From: Holtermannia corniformis
Lineage: Eukaryota; Basidiomycota; Tremellomycetes; Holtermanniales
Direction: 5' to 3'
DNA length: 64,000 bases
NCBI GenBank assembly: GCA_001599935.1
Contig: BCIJ01000020.1
Span: 232,107 to 296,106, forward strand
The notes beneath the pieces are model-generated. The model saw only the letters and a program-made list of their open reading frames with translations. It did not search any database and was not told the origin of the DNA. The position numbers and the translations under genes were made by a program. Below are positions 12,180-23,304 of the stretch, in pieces. The first letter of the stretch is position 1. Every line of letters starts with the position of its first letter.

Positions 12180-13702
12180 GGTTGCACTGTTTGACTGAGG
12201 GGCGGACGAGCGATAGCAACAAGGCAAAAGGGGTTGAGACGTGCCCGTCGCGCAGGGGAGGTGTGAGCACAAAGGAGGGGGAAGCACAGATTGCGTTGAC
12301 GGTTCAGTGGGAGATCGTAGTCATTATCGGATGGCAAGGACGGCAACGTGATCAATGGTAGGGCAGGGAGAGAGCAGCGTTCACTCGTCAGCCGGTGGTG
12401 GATCGACGAGCAAGCTCGCAAACGGGGGGACTCACGCCTGTCTGCTAGGCTCGGCGCAGGTCAAAGGTCGCCTTTGCCAGAGCGATGAACCGGCGCACGC
12501 GATATGCAGTACAGAGTCCTTTGGTCGTCGAGCTCCAACTCGCAGGCGGGACCGGTGCGGGCCTGCTGACTGCCGCCGACGAGGGGTTGAGACGTGCTCA
12601 GCAGAAAGAGGAGGCGAGGGCGAGAAAAGTCGACCTATGGGGGATGCGACGTGGGAAAAGTTCAAGCCAGTGCCGCGTCTGTGCACTCGACCTAGGGACC
12701 AGCCGCAAGGTTGCCAGACGTCGGGCTGAAGAGTATCGGCCGGGGACGCTGTGGATGGTTGCGAGTCGTCGCTAGTGTCTGGCCGTGCCGCCGGGTGGGC
12801 AAGATGGGAGGGCGGCGAGGTTGACAGAGCGGGAAAGGAGGGCGGCAGGACGCTCGGACGGTCAGTGCTTGTTTGTTGGTTGGCGTTTCAGGGTGACCCT
12901 GGCCACCGTGACGAATACCTCGCTCAGGAGTCTGGTCGCAAGCACACTGCAGGGTACACGATGGTATGTAGGCTTGATGCTGCACAGGCGCTCGCGAAGA
13001 GCCAGCTTCGCCGCCAAACTGATAGAGTCGAAACGGAATCGAGATGCAAGGCCAAAGGCAGGGTTGTGGCGACCGCGTTTCACGTCAGCGACGCGTCTGT
13101 CGTCCGGTCGGGTCGTTGCCTGGCCTGCTATGGATCGAGCAGTGTCCACAGACGGATTCTCGGCCCTGCCCTCGCTTGTCCAAGTCAAAGTGAAGCCGAC
13201 CGTGCCAACCGGTGCTGTTGACGTCTTCGCCTCGCCTCGCCCCGAAAAAAGCCACCGGGAAACGCGGCACGCGTCTATTGTTTGGCCGTGTTTGGCTCGG
13301 GTCGTGTGAACGGTCAACGCCTGATCGGAAGAGACGGCTGCTGGGTTCCGTATGGCAGGAACAGCGCGCGAGGAAGCACTAGCCATCGCGCGCTCACGTA
13401 GGAGCTACAACCAGTCAAGGCCCCAAAAGCCCTATCAGGGCTCGGTAGCAAATCATTTGAATTCGACTTTGCAGCGCGATCGCTCCGGTGCGCGCGAGAT
13501 CAGTCAAGCAAGACCTGAGCTAAGAGGTACGATGAGTCAGATGCAAGGGACTCATGTGGGTCGGTTACCGGACAGACAGTGATTTGCATCCGATGTTCCC
13601 GTAGCGTATCTGCTGTCGCGTCATCCACACGCGCTCTTTATACACCCTCGAGCCCCTCGTACTCGCTGGTAGGTTGTTAGTATACACATTCCTCGCAGTG
13701 GA
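12180..13702. other. 1.5-kb gene-free stretch upstream of CDC24
   Basis: Several open frames of 60-170 codons exist on both strands, but they overlap each other, lack recognisable motifs and do not splice into anything I recognise. The region should hold the CDC24 promoter and a long 5' leader, plus the 3' UTR of the PRA1 gene. A purine-rich GGGGGAAG block lies near 12270. Confidence 0.45.
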
Positions 13703-14521
13703 CTAGACCACGTACCTCTCCACGCCGGGCTCCATCAAGCTCGCGTGCCCAAAGATGAGCAACGCGCTGCTGCCGACCAACCAGAAAATGGTTGAAAAGG
13801 GCGCGGCCCACCACAGCACGGGAATGCCAATCACGAACAAGCCCGTGTAAAGCGACTTTTGGGTCACGACGTGGTTGCCGACCTGAAGCGGCTCGGGGGC
13901 TACAGCGGTCAGGCGTGCACGTTGCATTGGCAAACACGCACCAAACTTGTTGATAGCCATGAAGCCACCGATCAAGAAGATGAGAGCGACCAGCAGCAGG
14001 TAGTTTGTGATCCTTATTCGCACATCAGCCCAACCGTCTGCTCCGTACAGCATATCCGCCCGACTTACAAAGCATAGACGGCAAGAACGGCGATGACAAT
14101 CCCATAGTTGCCAGAGAAATGCCTCGTGTTGTATGAGATCCTCTGTAGCACAGAACCAAGTCAGTGGCTGTGCATTGCGGCACACGACAAAGGAGACTGC
14201 GCACCGATGTGGCCTCGCTGAGATCCTTGGGCCGAGACAGCTGGCGGTGGTCAAACTTGGCGACATAGTGTCAGCTAGTGTGCCAGATGGTCGAGGATAG
14301 ATCGCATCCGACTCACAAACTCGCTCACAGGCCGAAGGGCAGACAACTTTGTCTCCTGCGATCAATGTCAGCTTTGCTGCAGCATGGCATCAACGAGCTG
14401 CGCGTCTGGCCGTAGCGATTACTGCAGTCCAGGGACAGTATGCGAGATTGCCAACTCGCGTCCGTCCGGTACGCACCCTGATGTGCTTTGCGACCTCTTG
14501 AGCCTTGAACACGTACTCCAT
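13703..14521 (-). CDS. PRA1 family protein (prenylated Rab acceptor, Yip3-like)
   Basis: PRA1/Yip3 proteins are small four-helix membrane proteins of the ER and Golgi that bind prenylated Rab GTPases. Starting at the ATG at 14521, exons read MEYVFKAQEVAKHIR, then ETKLSALRPVSEF, then FDHRQLSRPKDLSEATS, then the tyrosine/asparagine-rich SRISYNTRHFSGNYGIVIAVLAVY. Two pairs of hydrophobic segments follow (ITNYLLLVALIFLIGGFMAI and YTGLFVIGIPVLWW...FWLVGSSALLIFGHASL). The LRPVSEFFD motif followed by N-Y and the paired membrane segments are the PRA1 hallmark. At least four introns of ordinary length are present. It ends ERYVV at 13703. Its neighbours give no functional hint. Confidence 0.88.
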
Positions 14522-15042
14522 TTTGATAGATCTTGCAGTTATACAAACACGACCTGATTGTTGAGTCCCTTGAAAGAAACGTTCAGTGTTGGATCACGAT
14601 AACGCTGTATGCCTGCTGTCGTGTCGAACCTGCAAGCAGCACCGCACCGCAGCACCGCAGCATGGCCCTTCCCGCTGACGTAAGCAGACCCTCCCTGGCC
14701 CGTCATCTTCGCCCCCTACGAAGGTGTCCTGCATCACCCCAGCTCCACCAGGTTGCCCAAGGCTCCAGTTCATTCGCCTGCAGGGTGTATAGTAGAGCAC
14801 AGAGTGAACCCGTCATCGCACAAGAGCCGCCGGGGTCGACTTTTGCCTGTGGAAAGTCGAGAGCGGACGATCGATGGGTGTGATGGATCGTTTGAGCAGC
14901 ATCGGGCGGAGATCAGTCTATCTACTCAAAGAGTAGAGGACAGAGCCATCCCGTATCATCTCTGGCTGTTGAGGAACGGGCACATGACGCTCATGATGAG
15001 CGAGTAACGAGTTTACCCATATACATATGTACAATGCATCTG
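14522..15042. other. Intergenic, PRA1 promoter side
   Basis: These 521 bp lie between the PRA1 start and the 3' end of the next minus-strand gene. A short run of CAGCACCGCACCGCAGCAC (14637 onward) is locally repetitive. I see nothing else. Confidence 0.4.
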
Positions 15043-15743
15043 TCAAGCCCGACCCTTGCCTTTGCCTTTCCCATTACCTTCTGGCGTCTCTATAACCCGC
15101 ACTTCGTCCTGGTCCATCTCATCGCCTTCGGCTTCGTCGTCGATCGATGGCAGCGTGTATTCTGGCTCTGAAAAGTTGCCTGCCTAAAGTCAGCCGTCGT
15201 CCACTATGCAGTGTTCACCCTCGCTAGATACAGACCATCCTCATTTCTGAAGCTGTTGCCATCCTCGTCAGCTCCTCTCCATATAGACAGCCGGCATCGC
15301 CAGGCTCACCTCACAAACACACGCTCCCACCGACTCCATCCCAACGCCCTTACAGTCTTATCCACCTCATCCTCCAGACTCCGAACTCCAGGATCTACTT
15401 CTGGGTCTGCGCCCTCAATCACCGCCTTGGGCTCGTACAGCTGCAGATCCTTGGTTGAAGTCGGGAATCGTACGCCATTGCTCTCGATGATTGATTCAAG
15501 TGGAGCGAGCGCCGGGAGGAGCTGCGCCTTGAGTGACTTGATGGTGCTATCGCGACTCAGTCAGAACAGGTTATACGACAGGACCAGGAAACGAACGTCG
15601 AGTCGGGAACGGAAAGCAGGATAGATGAGCGGAAAAAGTGAAAGGTGATGTGGTGGATCGGAGACCTTGCGGGAGGCTACGCGGACAGCGTCAGCAACAG
15701 CGCTCCTTCACGGCAAGCCAGAACTGCTCGTCCTACAGACCAT
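15043..15743 (-). CDS. Small protein of unknown function with an acidic tail
   Basis: I do not recognise this gene. A consistent frame runs through several exons on the minus strand. It reads HHITFHFFRSSILLSV, then TIKSLKAQLLPALAPL, then FPTSTKDLQLYEPK, then RALGWSRWERVFVSF, and ends in an acidic stretch (DDEAEGDEMDQDE) and a GKGKGKGRA tail with stop at 15043. The first part, a beta-rich stretch followed by an amphipathic helix after TTIKSLK, is reminiscent of a ubiquitin-like fold, but this is only an impression. Introns use donors GTCTGT and GTGAGC. The start is uncertain: the best fit is an ATG at 15743 followed at once by a 64-nt intron, making a one-codon first exon. The basic tail next to an acidic block suggests a nuclear or nucleic-acid-associated role at most. 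Confidence 0.55.
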
Positions 15744-16278
15744 TGTGCTTTCTATCTGCGTAGTAGCAAAGTCACCGCGACTGACGCGTACGAAGGAGAG
15801 TCGCCACCAATCTTCCACATCATCACATCTCTCCGTGCACCGTGTATGCAGCATTTCATCGCCCAGCTCCATGGTGACACCAGCAATATAGGACACAGAC
15901 GATGCATATATGAACCTAGATATCCCCTCTAAGCATACCGACGCCGCCTTGGAGACCAGGCAGGACCAGAATAAAAGAGGCCAGGCCGACGACGTCTTGC
16001 GTGGTCGACTGGCGGATGCATGTTGGCTTTCTTTTTGACCCCTTGTCACCGTGGAATGGTGGGACGAGGGGCTTCGAAAGAGCCGAGGGTGTAGGGGGAT
16101 GATGTGGGTCAGTATGTCTCATAGGCGTTGATCATCGATTCGACACATCGTGAACTGGAAAACACCAGCGTCAGCAACGCTAGGCGTCGTCGAGTTGATT
16201 TGCATATCGCTTCCGTAGCGTACAGTACTGCGACGTGGTCAGTTTTGCTCGTGATAGTCGGGCGGGCACTGACCTAGC
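15744..16278. other. Intergenic between unknown gene and uS11m
   Basis: About 535 bp. A minus-strand frame of 68 codons (15916-16122) and a 28-codon frame near 16200 are present, but neither has motifs or a plausible spliced extension. I treat the region as promoter and 3' UTR. Confidence 0.4.
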
Positions 16279-17037
16279 TTACAAGCGCCTCGCCTTGCGA
16301 GCCCGGGTGCCACCAATCTTGATCGGTGTTCGATCCTCAACCCGAACCACAAGCTCTCGCACACCATCGCCCTCCGGCCCACTCAACGCAGCCGCGACTG
16401 CCTCCCTGCCCTGTCCCGCGAGCCCGCTGAACGCCACACGGAGCGACACCACCTTGTCCTTACTCGCATAGTACGTCTCGTACTCTCTGATCCTTGCAAA
16501 CGCCTTGAGAGCGGCTTGGTGAGCCGCCTCGTAGCTTGACCTCTGCGAGTTTTTAAACGATACGTCGGTCCCACCCGAGATAGTCGGGAAGCATGGGCCG
16601 GCGCGGTCGGCGAAAGTGAGCAAAGTGTTGTTGCGCGTCGACGTGACTGTAAGAGTGTGGGTCACTTGCTGACTGCCAGGGTTGTAGGCGAGATCTTGGC
16701 GCGGTTCGGCAAGGTAGTGTGGTGGCTTTTTGAACGAGGCCTTGCGTCCGCGCCGCATCGGCTGAGGCACACTAGGTTGTGCTGGCTCCATCGAAGGAGT
16801 GATGGGACCCTGCGAGGCCGAGGGAGATGATCGGGGAGGCGGCGCACCGAGCGAGCTCAAGAGGTCATCGAGACTGCCTGGGACCGGCGTCGAGGGCGTG
16901 TCTGCCCGGCGCACAGACGAAAAGTCTAGCCCGACGCGGGAAGACGATGCAAAGGATGCGCATGGCTGGGTTGCGCGAAGGAGGTAGGGGAGTGGGGATG
17001 CAGAGTATGTGAGCGCATTGCGCAAAGTGAAGCTCAT
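16279..17037 (-). CDS. Mitochondrial small ribosomal subunit protein uS11m
   Basis: This is a single exon of 252 aa. The C-terminal 130 residues carry the uS11 fold: HTLTVTSTRNNTLLTFAD, the GPCFPTISGGTDVSFKNSQR segment, AAHQAALKAFARIREY, and the closing basic motif TPIKIGGTRARKARRL that contacts 16S-type rRNA in the platform. The N-terminal 90 or so residues begin MSFTLRNALTYSASPLPYLLR and contain RVGLDFSSVRR, a normal mitochondrial targeting sequence and linker. Length is typical for fungal uS11m (Mrps18 in yeast). Start at 17037 is the first ATG of the frame. The PhyH gene begins 197 bp away on the other strand. Confidence 0.92.
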   Translation of the reverse strand: MSFTLRNALTYSASPLPYLLRATQPCASFASSSRVGLDFSSVRRADTPSTPVPGSLDDLLSSLGAPPPRSSPSASQGPITPSMEPAQPSVPQPMRRGRKASFKKPPHYLAEPRQDLAYNPGSQQVTHTLTVTSTRNNTLLTFADRAGPCFPTISGGTDVSFKNSQRSSYEAAHQAALKAFARIREYETYYASKDKVVSLRVAFSGLAGQGREAVAAALSGPEGDGVRELVVRVEDRTPIKIGGTRARKARRL

Positions 17038-17234
17038 GATGAACGTATGGCGTTGAGAAGGCTAGAGAAGGAATTTGGCTGGCTCGCGATTGGATTTACG
17101 TTATTATCGTCTGATAGTGACGCGATCGCCCGGTAGGCGTGCCATCTGTGCACGTGAAACTTGGCTTGACCCCGCACAGACGTCGGATGCTATCTCTCAA
17201 CAACGGATCGCAGCTGACCAAGACGCCAGCAGAC

Positions 17235-18467
17235 ATGAGTATACTCACGTCGGAACAGAAACTACAATTCGAGCAGGATGGGTAGGTCTCTTGGTGCGGT
17301 ACACGACCAAGACTGACTGATACCCGTTACAGCTATCTCGTAATCCCAGGCTTCTTCAATCGCGATCAGACCAAGGAAATGCTCGATCACGCTCAAACAT
17401 TACTGAATGAATTCAAGATTGAGGGTCATCCAATGGTGGGCTTCTATAGGCTCCGTGAAAACTCCTGACTATCCGCGTGCTCCAGACGACATTCACGACC
17501 GAGGAGGACGGCGAACATGTCGGAGACGAGTACTTTCTCAATTCCGGTGATAAGGTCAGCCATTCCTGTCAGGACAGAGTCAGACCTACCGATCACGTCT
17601 CTCCCAGATTCGATATTTCCTTGAACCCTCCTCGCTATCCGCAGCAACAGCTACAACTCCCGCCAAGCTCCTCGTCCCGCCCGCTCAATCAATCAACAAG
17701 ATCGGCCATGCCCTTGCTCGTCTGGATCCCGTATTCCGCAAGTATACACTGGAAGAGCCCCGGATCACCCAGCTTGCCAAAGAGATCGCGGTGCACAAGA
17801 GTCCGCGCGTGCTGCAGAGTATGATCATCTGCAAGCAGCCGCGGATTGGGGGTAAAGGTACAGCACGCGGCTGCTGACGCTGAACTCGCTAATAAGGTGG
17901 CTAGTCCCGGTTCACAACGACTCGACATTCTTGTACACAGATCCTCCAAGTGCTATCGGCGCTTGGATTGCGCTTGAGGACTGTACAACCACAAATGGGT
18001 GCTTGGTACGGTGCAAAGGCATTCACTGCATCAATGCTCAGTAATACAGTCATTTCTTCCTGGGTCACACAAGCGCGCTCGTATAGCATCCCGGTTCGTG
18101 CGCCTTGAGTCGGGCGGAACGGGGTTCGAGGCTGTACCCGGCGTCGAACCGAACACGGAGAAGTGGGAGGAAGAGCAAGGATGGCGCCAAGCGGCCTGCG
18201 AGGCTGGCGCGCTTGTTCTCATCCACGGCACGTCCACGTATCCCGGCCCGAATCGATGCTGATTTGCCTACCCCAGGAAGCGTCATGCACCTGTCACCGC
18301 CGAACCACTCGGACAAATCACGCCTGATATACACTTTCCACATGATTGAGGGCGAGGGCGCTGTGTATGACAAGAAGAACTGGTGCGTCTTGTAGGGTCA
18401 GAAGAGTCCCACCTGACCATGCAGGCTCCAACCGACCGAAACGCTGCCTTTCGCGCGCCTGTTCTGA
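17235..18467 (+). CDS. Phytanoyl-CoA dioxygenase (PhyH) family Fe(II)/2-oxoglutarate oxygenase
   Basis: Members hydroxylate small molecules using Fe(II), 2-oxoglutarate and oxygen. Exons start at 17235 ([20 protein letters not shown]) and 17333, then continue through at least five more. The HxD iron ligands are in [13 protein letters not shown]. The distal part reads [15 protein letters not shown], then [17 protein letters not shown], which supplies the third histidine and the 2-oxoglutarate-binding arginine. The protein ends LPFARLF at 18467. One intron (18228-18276, 49 nt) appears to have a GC donor: only CACG|GCACGT joined to CCCCAG|GA keeps the frame into SVMHLSPP. Length and motif spacing match the peroxisomal PhyH type, though no clear peroxisomal signal is visible. 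It is convergent with the dehydrogenase that follows and is part of the five-gene metabolic run. Confidence 0.88.
18228..18276 (+). other. Probable GC-AG intron in the PhyH gene
   Basis: The exon before ends LVLIH plus one base and the exon after begins with the remainder of Gly then SVMHLSPP. Only a donor at GCACGT gives that phase. The nearest GT donor (18232) shifts the frame into a stop within about 100 nt. Confidence 0.65.
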
Positions 18468-18571
18468 GTGCGGCGGTCCGAAATCCCATGTATCTCGTTG
18501 TATGTCGTCCGCCCATCGGCTTCGCAATGTTCGTCGGACATGATTGCATCAAGACATACAACAAAGCGGAA

Positions 18572-19880
18572 TCAGGCAGCAATCTTGGCCGGAGTGTTGA
18601 CCGGCGTCTCTGGCACGCCTGTCGCCAAGCTGTGCGCATGTCAGCTCATACCGAGGCCGTCAAGCGTAGCACTCACAACTTCTTGACATTGGCGAACACG
18701 GCACGCTCGCCGCGTGTGATGGTGCCCTCGGTGAAAGCACCATAGTGCGGCTGCAGAGTGACCTTGGGGCTCGTGAACAGCCACGAGTCGGTACAAGGCT
18801 CGGTTGTGAGCACGTCGAGACCTGCACGTGCGACCTTGCCCGACTTGAGAGCTTCGATCAAAGCCGCTTCATCAATGACGGCGCCCTAGTCACCGTCAGC
18901 TCAGACGTATCGGTGCCCGTGAAGTCACGCACCCGAGCAGTGTTGACGATGAACACTCCGTCCTTCATTTTGGCAAACTCTTTCTCGCCAATCAAACCAC
19001 GCGTCGCAGCCGTCAGAGGGCAGTTGAGTGAGATTATGTCGGCGGTAGCGAGAAGCTCGTCGAATGCAGCGTACGATACGCCAAGCGCCGCCTCTTCCTC
19101 AGCTGGCAGTTGGTTGCGGTTGTTATAAATGACCTTCATGCCGAACTGCGGCACCTTGCTTGCGACACTCTTGCCAATTGCGCCGAGACCAATGATACCG
19201 AGAGTCAGGCCTTGCGGGTCCTACCGACATCAGCGACGGACAGGTGTGCCAGAATGCGCACGAACCTTGGTCAGGCTCAGACCCTCGCGCCACTTGCCTG
19301 CGCGCACGTTGGCTTCGGCCTCCGAGGTACCGCGAAGGATGTTGAGGGCGAGAATGACAGCCATGTCGGCTGTAGCTTCGGTCACCGCGTCTGGGGTGTT
19401 TGACAGGTACTGTCGCAGCGTTAGTAACCGCATCGACGCGCTAATCACGTCACTCACGCAACCATTGTCGGCAAGCCAGAGGTGCGGGACATCATCATAG
19501 CCTGCCCCGCCTTGCGCGAAAAGGCCACAGTGGCCGGGTTTGTCGAACAGCGGACCGAGCATGTCTTCGCTGAAAGGCGAGTACGCGGCCGTCCCAAAGA
19601 GCTGCAGATCGTGAGCATGAGGTCACTCTTCAGCGAAGCGACCCACTACATAGGCAGCAGCGAATGGACCCTGCTCGTCACATAGCCGCTTGACCTCGGC
19701 AACGACCTGCACGGGGAGTCAGCGCTGGTCCTTTACAGCGCTTCATCGACTGACCTGCTTGCGTACAGTTGGGACAAAGTAGTGAATGTCATACAGCTCA
19801 GCGAGCTCCTTCCACTCAGGGATCGCGAAACGAGGGTAGCCGATACCGAGAATCTTGGGCCGAGTAGTGGCGACAGGCAT
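18572..19880 (-). CDS. D-isomer 2-hydroxyacid dehydrogenase (glyoxylate/hydroxypyruvate reductase type)
   Basis: This enzyme reduces 2-oxo acids such as glyoxylate or hydroxypyruvate with NAD(P)H. The ATG at 19880 begins MPVATTRPKILGIGYP. The nucleotide-binding motif is GLTLGIIGLGAIGKSVA, followed by KVIYNNRN, where the Arg/Asn after the second strand suggests NADPH preference. Catalytic residues are visible: Arg in VNTARGAVIDEAAL (split by an intron), Glu in LDVLTTEPC, and His in LQPHYGAFT. The protein ends TPAKIAA at 18572. About six exons have introns near 50 nt. It resembles yeast Gor1. It lies between a PhyH dioxygenase and an FAD amine oxidase, a position that fits detoxifying glyoxylate or a similar oxo acid released by those enzymes; that link is inference. 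Confidence 0.9.
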
Positions 19881-20223
19881 GATGGAAGATGTGACTGTGA
19901 TTGATGGGTCCGCCATACAGCCTAAGCCCTTATATCTGTTGGCCGGCGACTATCAGGTCCCCGATCTGCGATTAGCATCTCATCTCCATAGGCCCGGAGC
20001 TGGCCGATAGCTCGCACAAGCCCGATGTCGGGTGAGCGCAAATGCGAAACGTAACAGATAGCAACTTTATCAGCGGCCGTCCGGAGATCGCCGACAGTGG
20101 GTGGCAAATGGAATAATGCATCCACGCAATGTCTGTTGGCAGAGGATCGCATGCAGCTTTGCGATGCCCATGCTCTGAGGGTTGGTTCAGGATTGATACA
20201 TCATCTATATCTATGAACGGCGT
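19881..20223. other. Intergenic, dehydrogenase promoter / FAD oxidase 3' side
   Basis: 343 bp between two minus-strand genes. It contains TATC/GATA-type tetramers (for example AGATAGC near 20057 and CTTATATC near 19930) but no gene. Confidence 0.4.
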
Positions 20224-22078
20224 TTAAAGCGCCAGCTGTTGCGCAGCTGTTGTGATCACCTCCACACCCGCGTCGCTCCAGATCCAGTCCTTCTCGGTGG
20301 CGAATTCGAGCTTGTCCAGCACGCGCTCGCCGCTCTCACCATCCACCAAGCCGTTCTTGTGCTGGCCAGCAAGCGGACTATCCGTGCGCCATTGCCAGAG
20401 CTCGGTGAACTCGTTGCGCTTGCCCTCCACAACGTCCACGACGCGGTCGCCGAGAACGGGCAAGAACTTGTACCCATGACCGGAACCGCCTGTACAGATG
20501 AAAAGCGACGAGTTTGTGTTGGGTACGTAGTCGATGACAAAGTTGTTGTCGATCGAGTCGGTGTACCAACACATGCGCGTGTCGGTGATCGGGATGCTCT
20601 TGAGCTCGGGGAAAATGTCACCAACGCAACGCTTGACGTTCTCGATCGCCTTGCGCGGTAGGTTGATTGCTTTTTCATCGCTATACTTTGTACGCGGGGT
20701 GGAGATGGGTCTGCAACAGTCAGTATTGCGTCAGGCTAATAGACACCACTCACGTGCCCGTCTTCGGATGTGGACGATAGTTGGTCCACTTGCGACCGCG
20801 GTATCCAACCTTGAGAATACCATCTGGGGTACGAGGAAAGCCATAGAGACCTCCATATCTGGGGAGGGGTATTAGCTGGATCGTGGCGTCGCGAACACCG
20901 ACTCACTCGCTTGATTCGTGCCCTGTCAGGCCATACGCCCATGCAGGCAGCCGTTCGGGTGAAAACTAGACGACGTCAATCGAGATGTAGTACTTGACCA
21001 CTGGACTCACCCGATCCCACAGGTCCTGCCTGTCCTTCGGTAGCTGGATGGTCACCACGGAGCCAGCGGTTGCCTCCACAAGCTGTTGCGCCTCCGGCAG
21101 GATGCCGGCGGTCCAAGCACCAGCAGCCACGATTGTCAAGTCGGCACGATGCTCCTCGCCGTCGACCGTCTTGATGCCCAGAATCTTCTTCCCACCTTCG
21201 ATTGGCTGCTCGATGAACGAGTCAAACTTGCCCTGCTGGGGTCCAAGCACAAACTTGACGCCAGCCTTTAACGCGAGATAACGCGCGAAGGCACAGCCGC
21301 CGCTTGCAAAAGTCAAACCTGCTGATGTGTCGATGTAGCCGTTGAGCTTGCCGCCTTCGAGGTTACTGAATGCATTGAGCTTGGTGAGCCAGTGATTCTC
21401 GGGCTCCTTCTTGTCTAGCTCCGCAAGGCGCTTCTGGTCTTCAAGGTCTTGCTGTAGATTCATGAGCTTTGTCTGTGCAGTTGCGGCTGTGGAACTAACG
21501 ATGACATGTTGGTATTGACGCAGACCGGCCTTCTCGAGAGCCTTGAGGGAGTCCAGATCATACAGGGACAGATCCTCCGTGTCGCATAGGCGCATGAAAC
21601 CGCACGGATAGAAGAGCTGATCGTCGTTCGTCAAGCCGGCAGGGAGCTCGTCCTTGGGGATATCCTTGACGAGCTTGTTCCACTCGAGCCAGACATCACG
21701 GCCGGAGTATGCCAGGTTCTGGTACCTGAGCGAGGTATCAGCGGCCGACCGAGACTGCAAAAGGCTCTCACTCAGTCTCATGGCCACTGAAGGGTGTCAG
21801 CAAGAGCTAGGTTTACGGACGATCCGTGCTCACTAGCTCGCGCGGAAAATCTTGTTCAAGTCTGCTGAGGCCCCATCGCAGCCTTGCTTGGGATCGTAGC
21901 CGTTTACATCGAACGGCTGAGCGTCAAAGACGGTCACGTTCTTGTAGCCTGAGAGGGTGAGCTGATTGCGACCCATCGGCCACTCGGCATGCTCACCTCG
22001 TCTCGCTAAGTGCAGGGCCGTGCTGAGGCCAAACACACCAGCACCGACGACGTTGATGTTCTTCTCACTGTTGGTCAT
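20224..22078 (-). CDS. FAD-dependent amine oxidase (sarcosine / fructosyl-amino-acid oxidase family)
   Basis: This DAO-fold flavoenzyme oxidises the C-N bond of a secondary amine or amino acid, releasing hydrogen peroxide. The N-terminus (ATG at 22078) has the dinucleotide motif VVGAGVFGLSTALHLARRG, followed after a 48-nt intron by NVTVFDAQP. Then come SADLNKIFRASYG, typical of monomeric sarcosine and fructosyl-amino-acid oxidases, and TSAGLTFASGGCAFARYLAL. A second FAD segment reads ADLTIVAAGAWTAGILPE. The C-terminal part holds CWYTDSIDNNFVIDYVP and GGSGHGYKFLPVLG, where family members bind FAD covalently or close the active site. It ends AAQQLAL at 20224, with no SKL-type peroxisomal signal. 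The exact substrate cannot be read from sequence. It shares a 277-bp divergent promoter with the racemase-family gene. Confidence 0.88.
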
Positions 22079-22355
22079 CCTGAAGTCAAAGTATAATGCT
22101 CAGTACGCCTGTAGAGCTCGCGGTCTGGGTCGTCTGGACAGCTCTTCTCATACTGCGTTTCCAATCGCGTACAAGATCAGCGGCTCGGCCATCGCCGAAT
22201 CGCGATACGGCAGCGGCGCGGTCCTGGCCGCAACGGACATCGCCGAAACCCTATGATCATGGCTTGCGACTCCGGTCGCCTTGGACCGACCCGAATCATG
22301 CTTGCTGCAATGCAGGACGCGGCCGGATGCCCTTCTGCGTCAACGAACGACGATA
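22079..22355. promoter_or_regulatory. Shared divergent promoter with 10-bp direct repeats
   Basis: These 277 bp lie between the start codons of the FAD oxidase (minus) and the racemase-family gene (plus). CATCGCCGAA occurs twice in the same direction (22190-22199 and 22238-22247). CGG and CCG triplets, typical half-sites for Zn2Cys6 factors, are frequent, and GATA tetramers lie at about 22204 and 22352. Binding is not shown, only the repeated words. Confidence 0.45.
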
Positions 22356-23304
22356 ATGTCGTCAATCCCCAAGCTTGGTGTGCTGCAGCTCAAGACGACC
22401 TTCCCCCGCCCGGCTGGCGATGTTGGTCATGCGGATAGCTGGAAAGGCATCCCCGTGGTGATACGTGTCGTCGAGGAAGCGGACACTGCTTCAGTCGTAG
22501 GCGGAACATGGGGTGAAGAGCTTGTGCTCGCCTTTGCACGGTGGGTTGATCGGGGGACGGATCTCTGCGAACGGGCTAACGAGATACGTCAGTGAGGCGC
22601 AGAAGCTCAGAGACGAAGACAACTGTGTCGCGTGAGGCGCTCTGAAAGTTACTCGACTCTAAGGCTGACGGAGGCAGGTTCGTGACGTCGTGCGGCTTCT
22701 TGGCGACCATGCACCCATCCATTAGTCGGCATATCCCATTTATGGGAACTTCGGCGCTCCAGCAGGTCACCTGGTTGCAGCTTGGCTTCTACCCTGGACA
22801 GCAAGACGCGGTCGGCGTCATTACATTCAAAGCAAGCGCGTTGGTGTGTTGGGCTCTTGATGTCGCAATACCATGCTGACTCGCTTCCTAGACCCCAAAG
22901 CACTTCGAGTCTGTGGGTGCTGATCCCAACACACCACTGGAAGGTCTACCCGAGGACGACGACCCGGAGACGGCTGTGTTCAAGGCTGTGCTGGCCTCAA
23001 AGATCCCCTGTATGTAGCGACGCCCTGCAGCGTCTATACTGATGCAATGCAGACGACCACGACGGCATGAAGAAGGAGATCATTGCGGCTGCATCACGAC
23101 TGCAAACGCGCCTGCCCAACCTCCAAGCGATTGTACTGGAGTGCACAAACATGCCGCCATTCGCTTATGCGGTTGCAGAGACCACAGGTCTACCGGTGTG
23201 GGATATCCGTTAGTTTCGCAGTATGCCGTCAAGTCGTCTAATAACCCGTAGTAACACTCGGCAAGTGGCTCTACGAGGGAGCGATCCGGAGGGACTTCCG
23301 CTAG
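22356..23304 (+). CDS. Aspartate/glutamate racemase superfamily protein
   Basis: The protein starts MSSIPKLGVLQLKTTFPRP. Exons 22356..22540 and 22593..22631 were fixed; the third begins at 22678. The superfamily uses two cysteines as acid and base, and both are present: TSCGFLATMHP in the first half and LECTNMPPFAYA in the second. Other conserved stretches are TSALQQVTWLQ, VGVITFKASAL and LPVWDILTLGKWLYEGAI. Length (about 240 aa) matches cofactor-independent Asp/Glu/hydantoin racemases and the related maleate isomerase group. Substrate is unknown. Divergence from an FAD amine oxidase and proximity to a permease suggest it acts on an amino acid or amino-acid-like nitrogen source in the same pathway. 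Confidence 0.82.

Noticed and set aside
12751..13309. Overlapping open frames of 156-174 codons upstream of CDC24
   Set aside because: No motifs, frames overlap on both strands, and no splicing into a known family; expected by chance in GC-rich DNA.
15916..16122. 68-codon minus-strand frame between two genes
   Set aside because: No recognisable domain and no clear splice partners.
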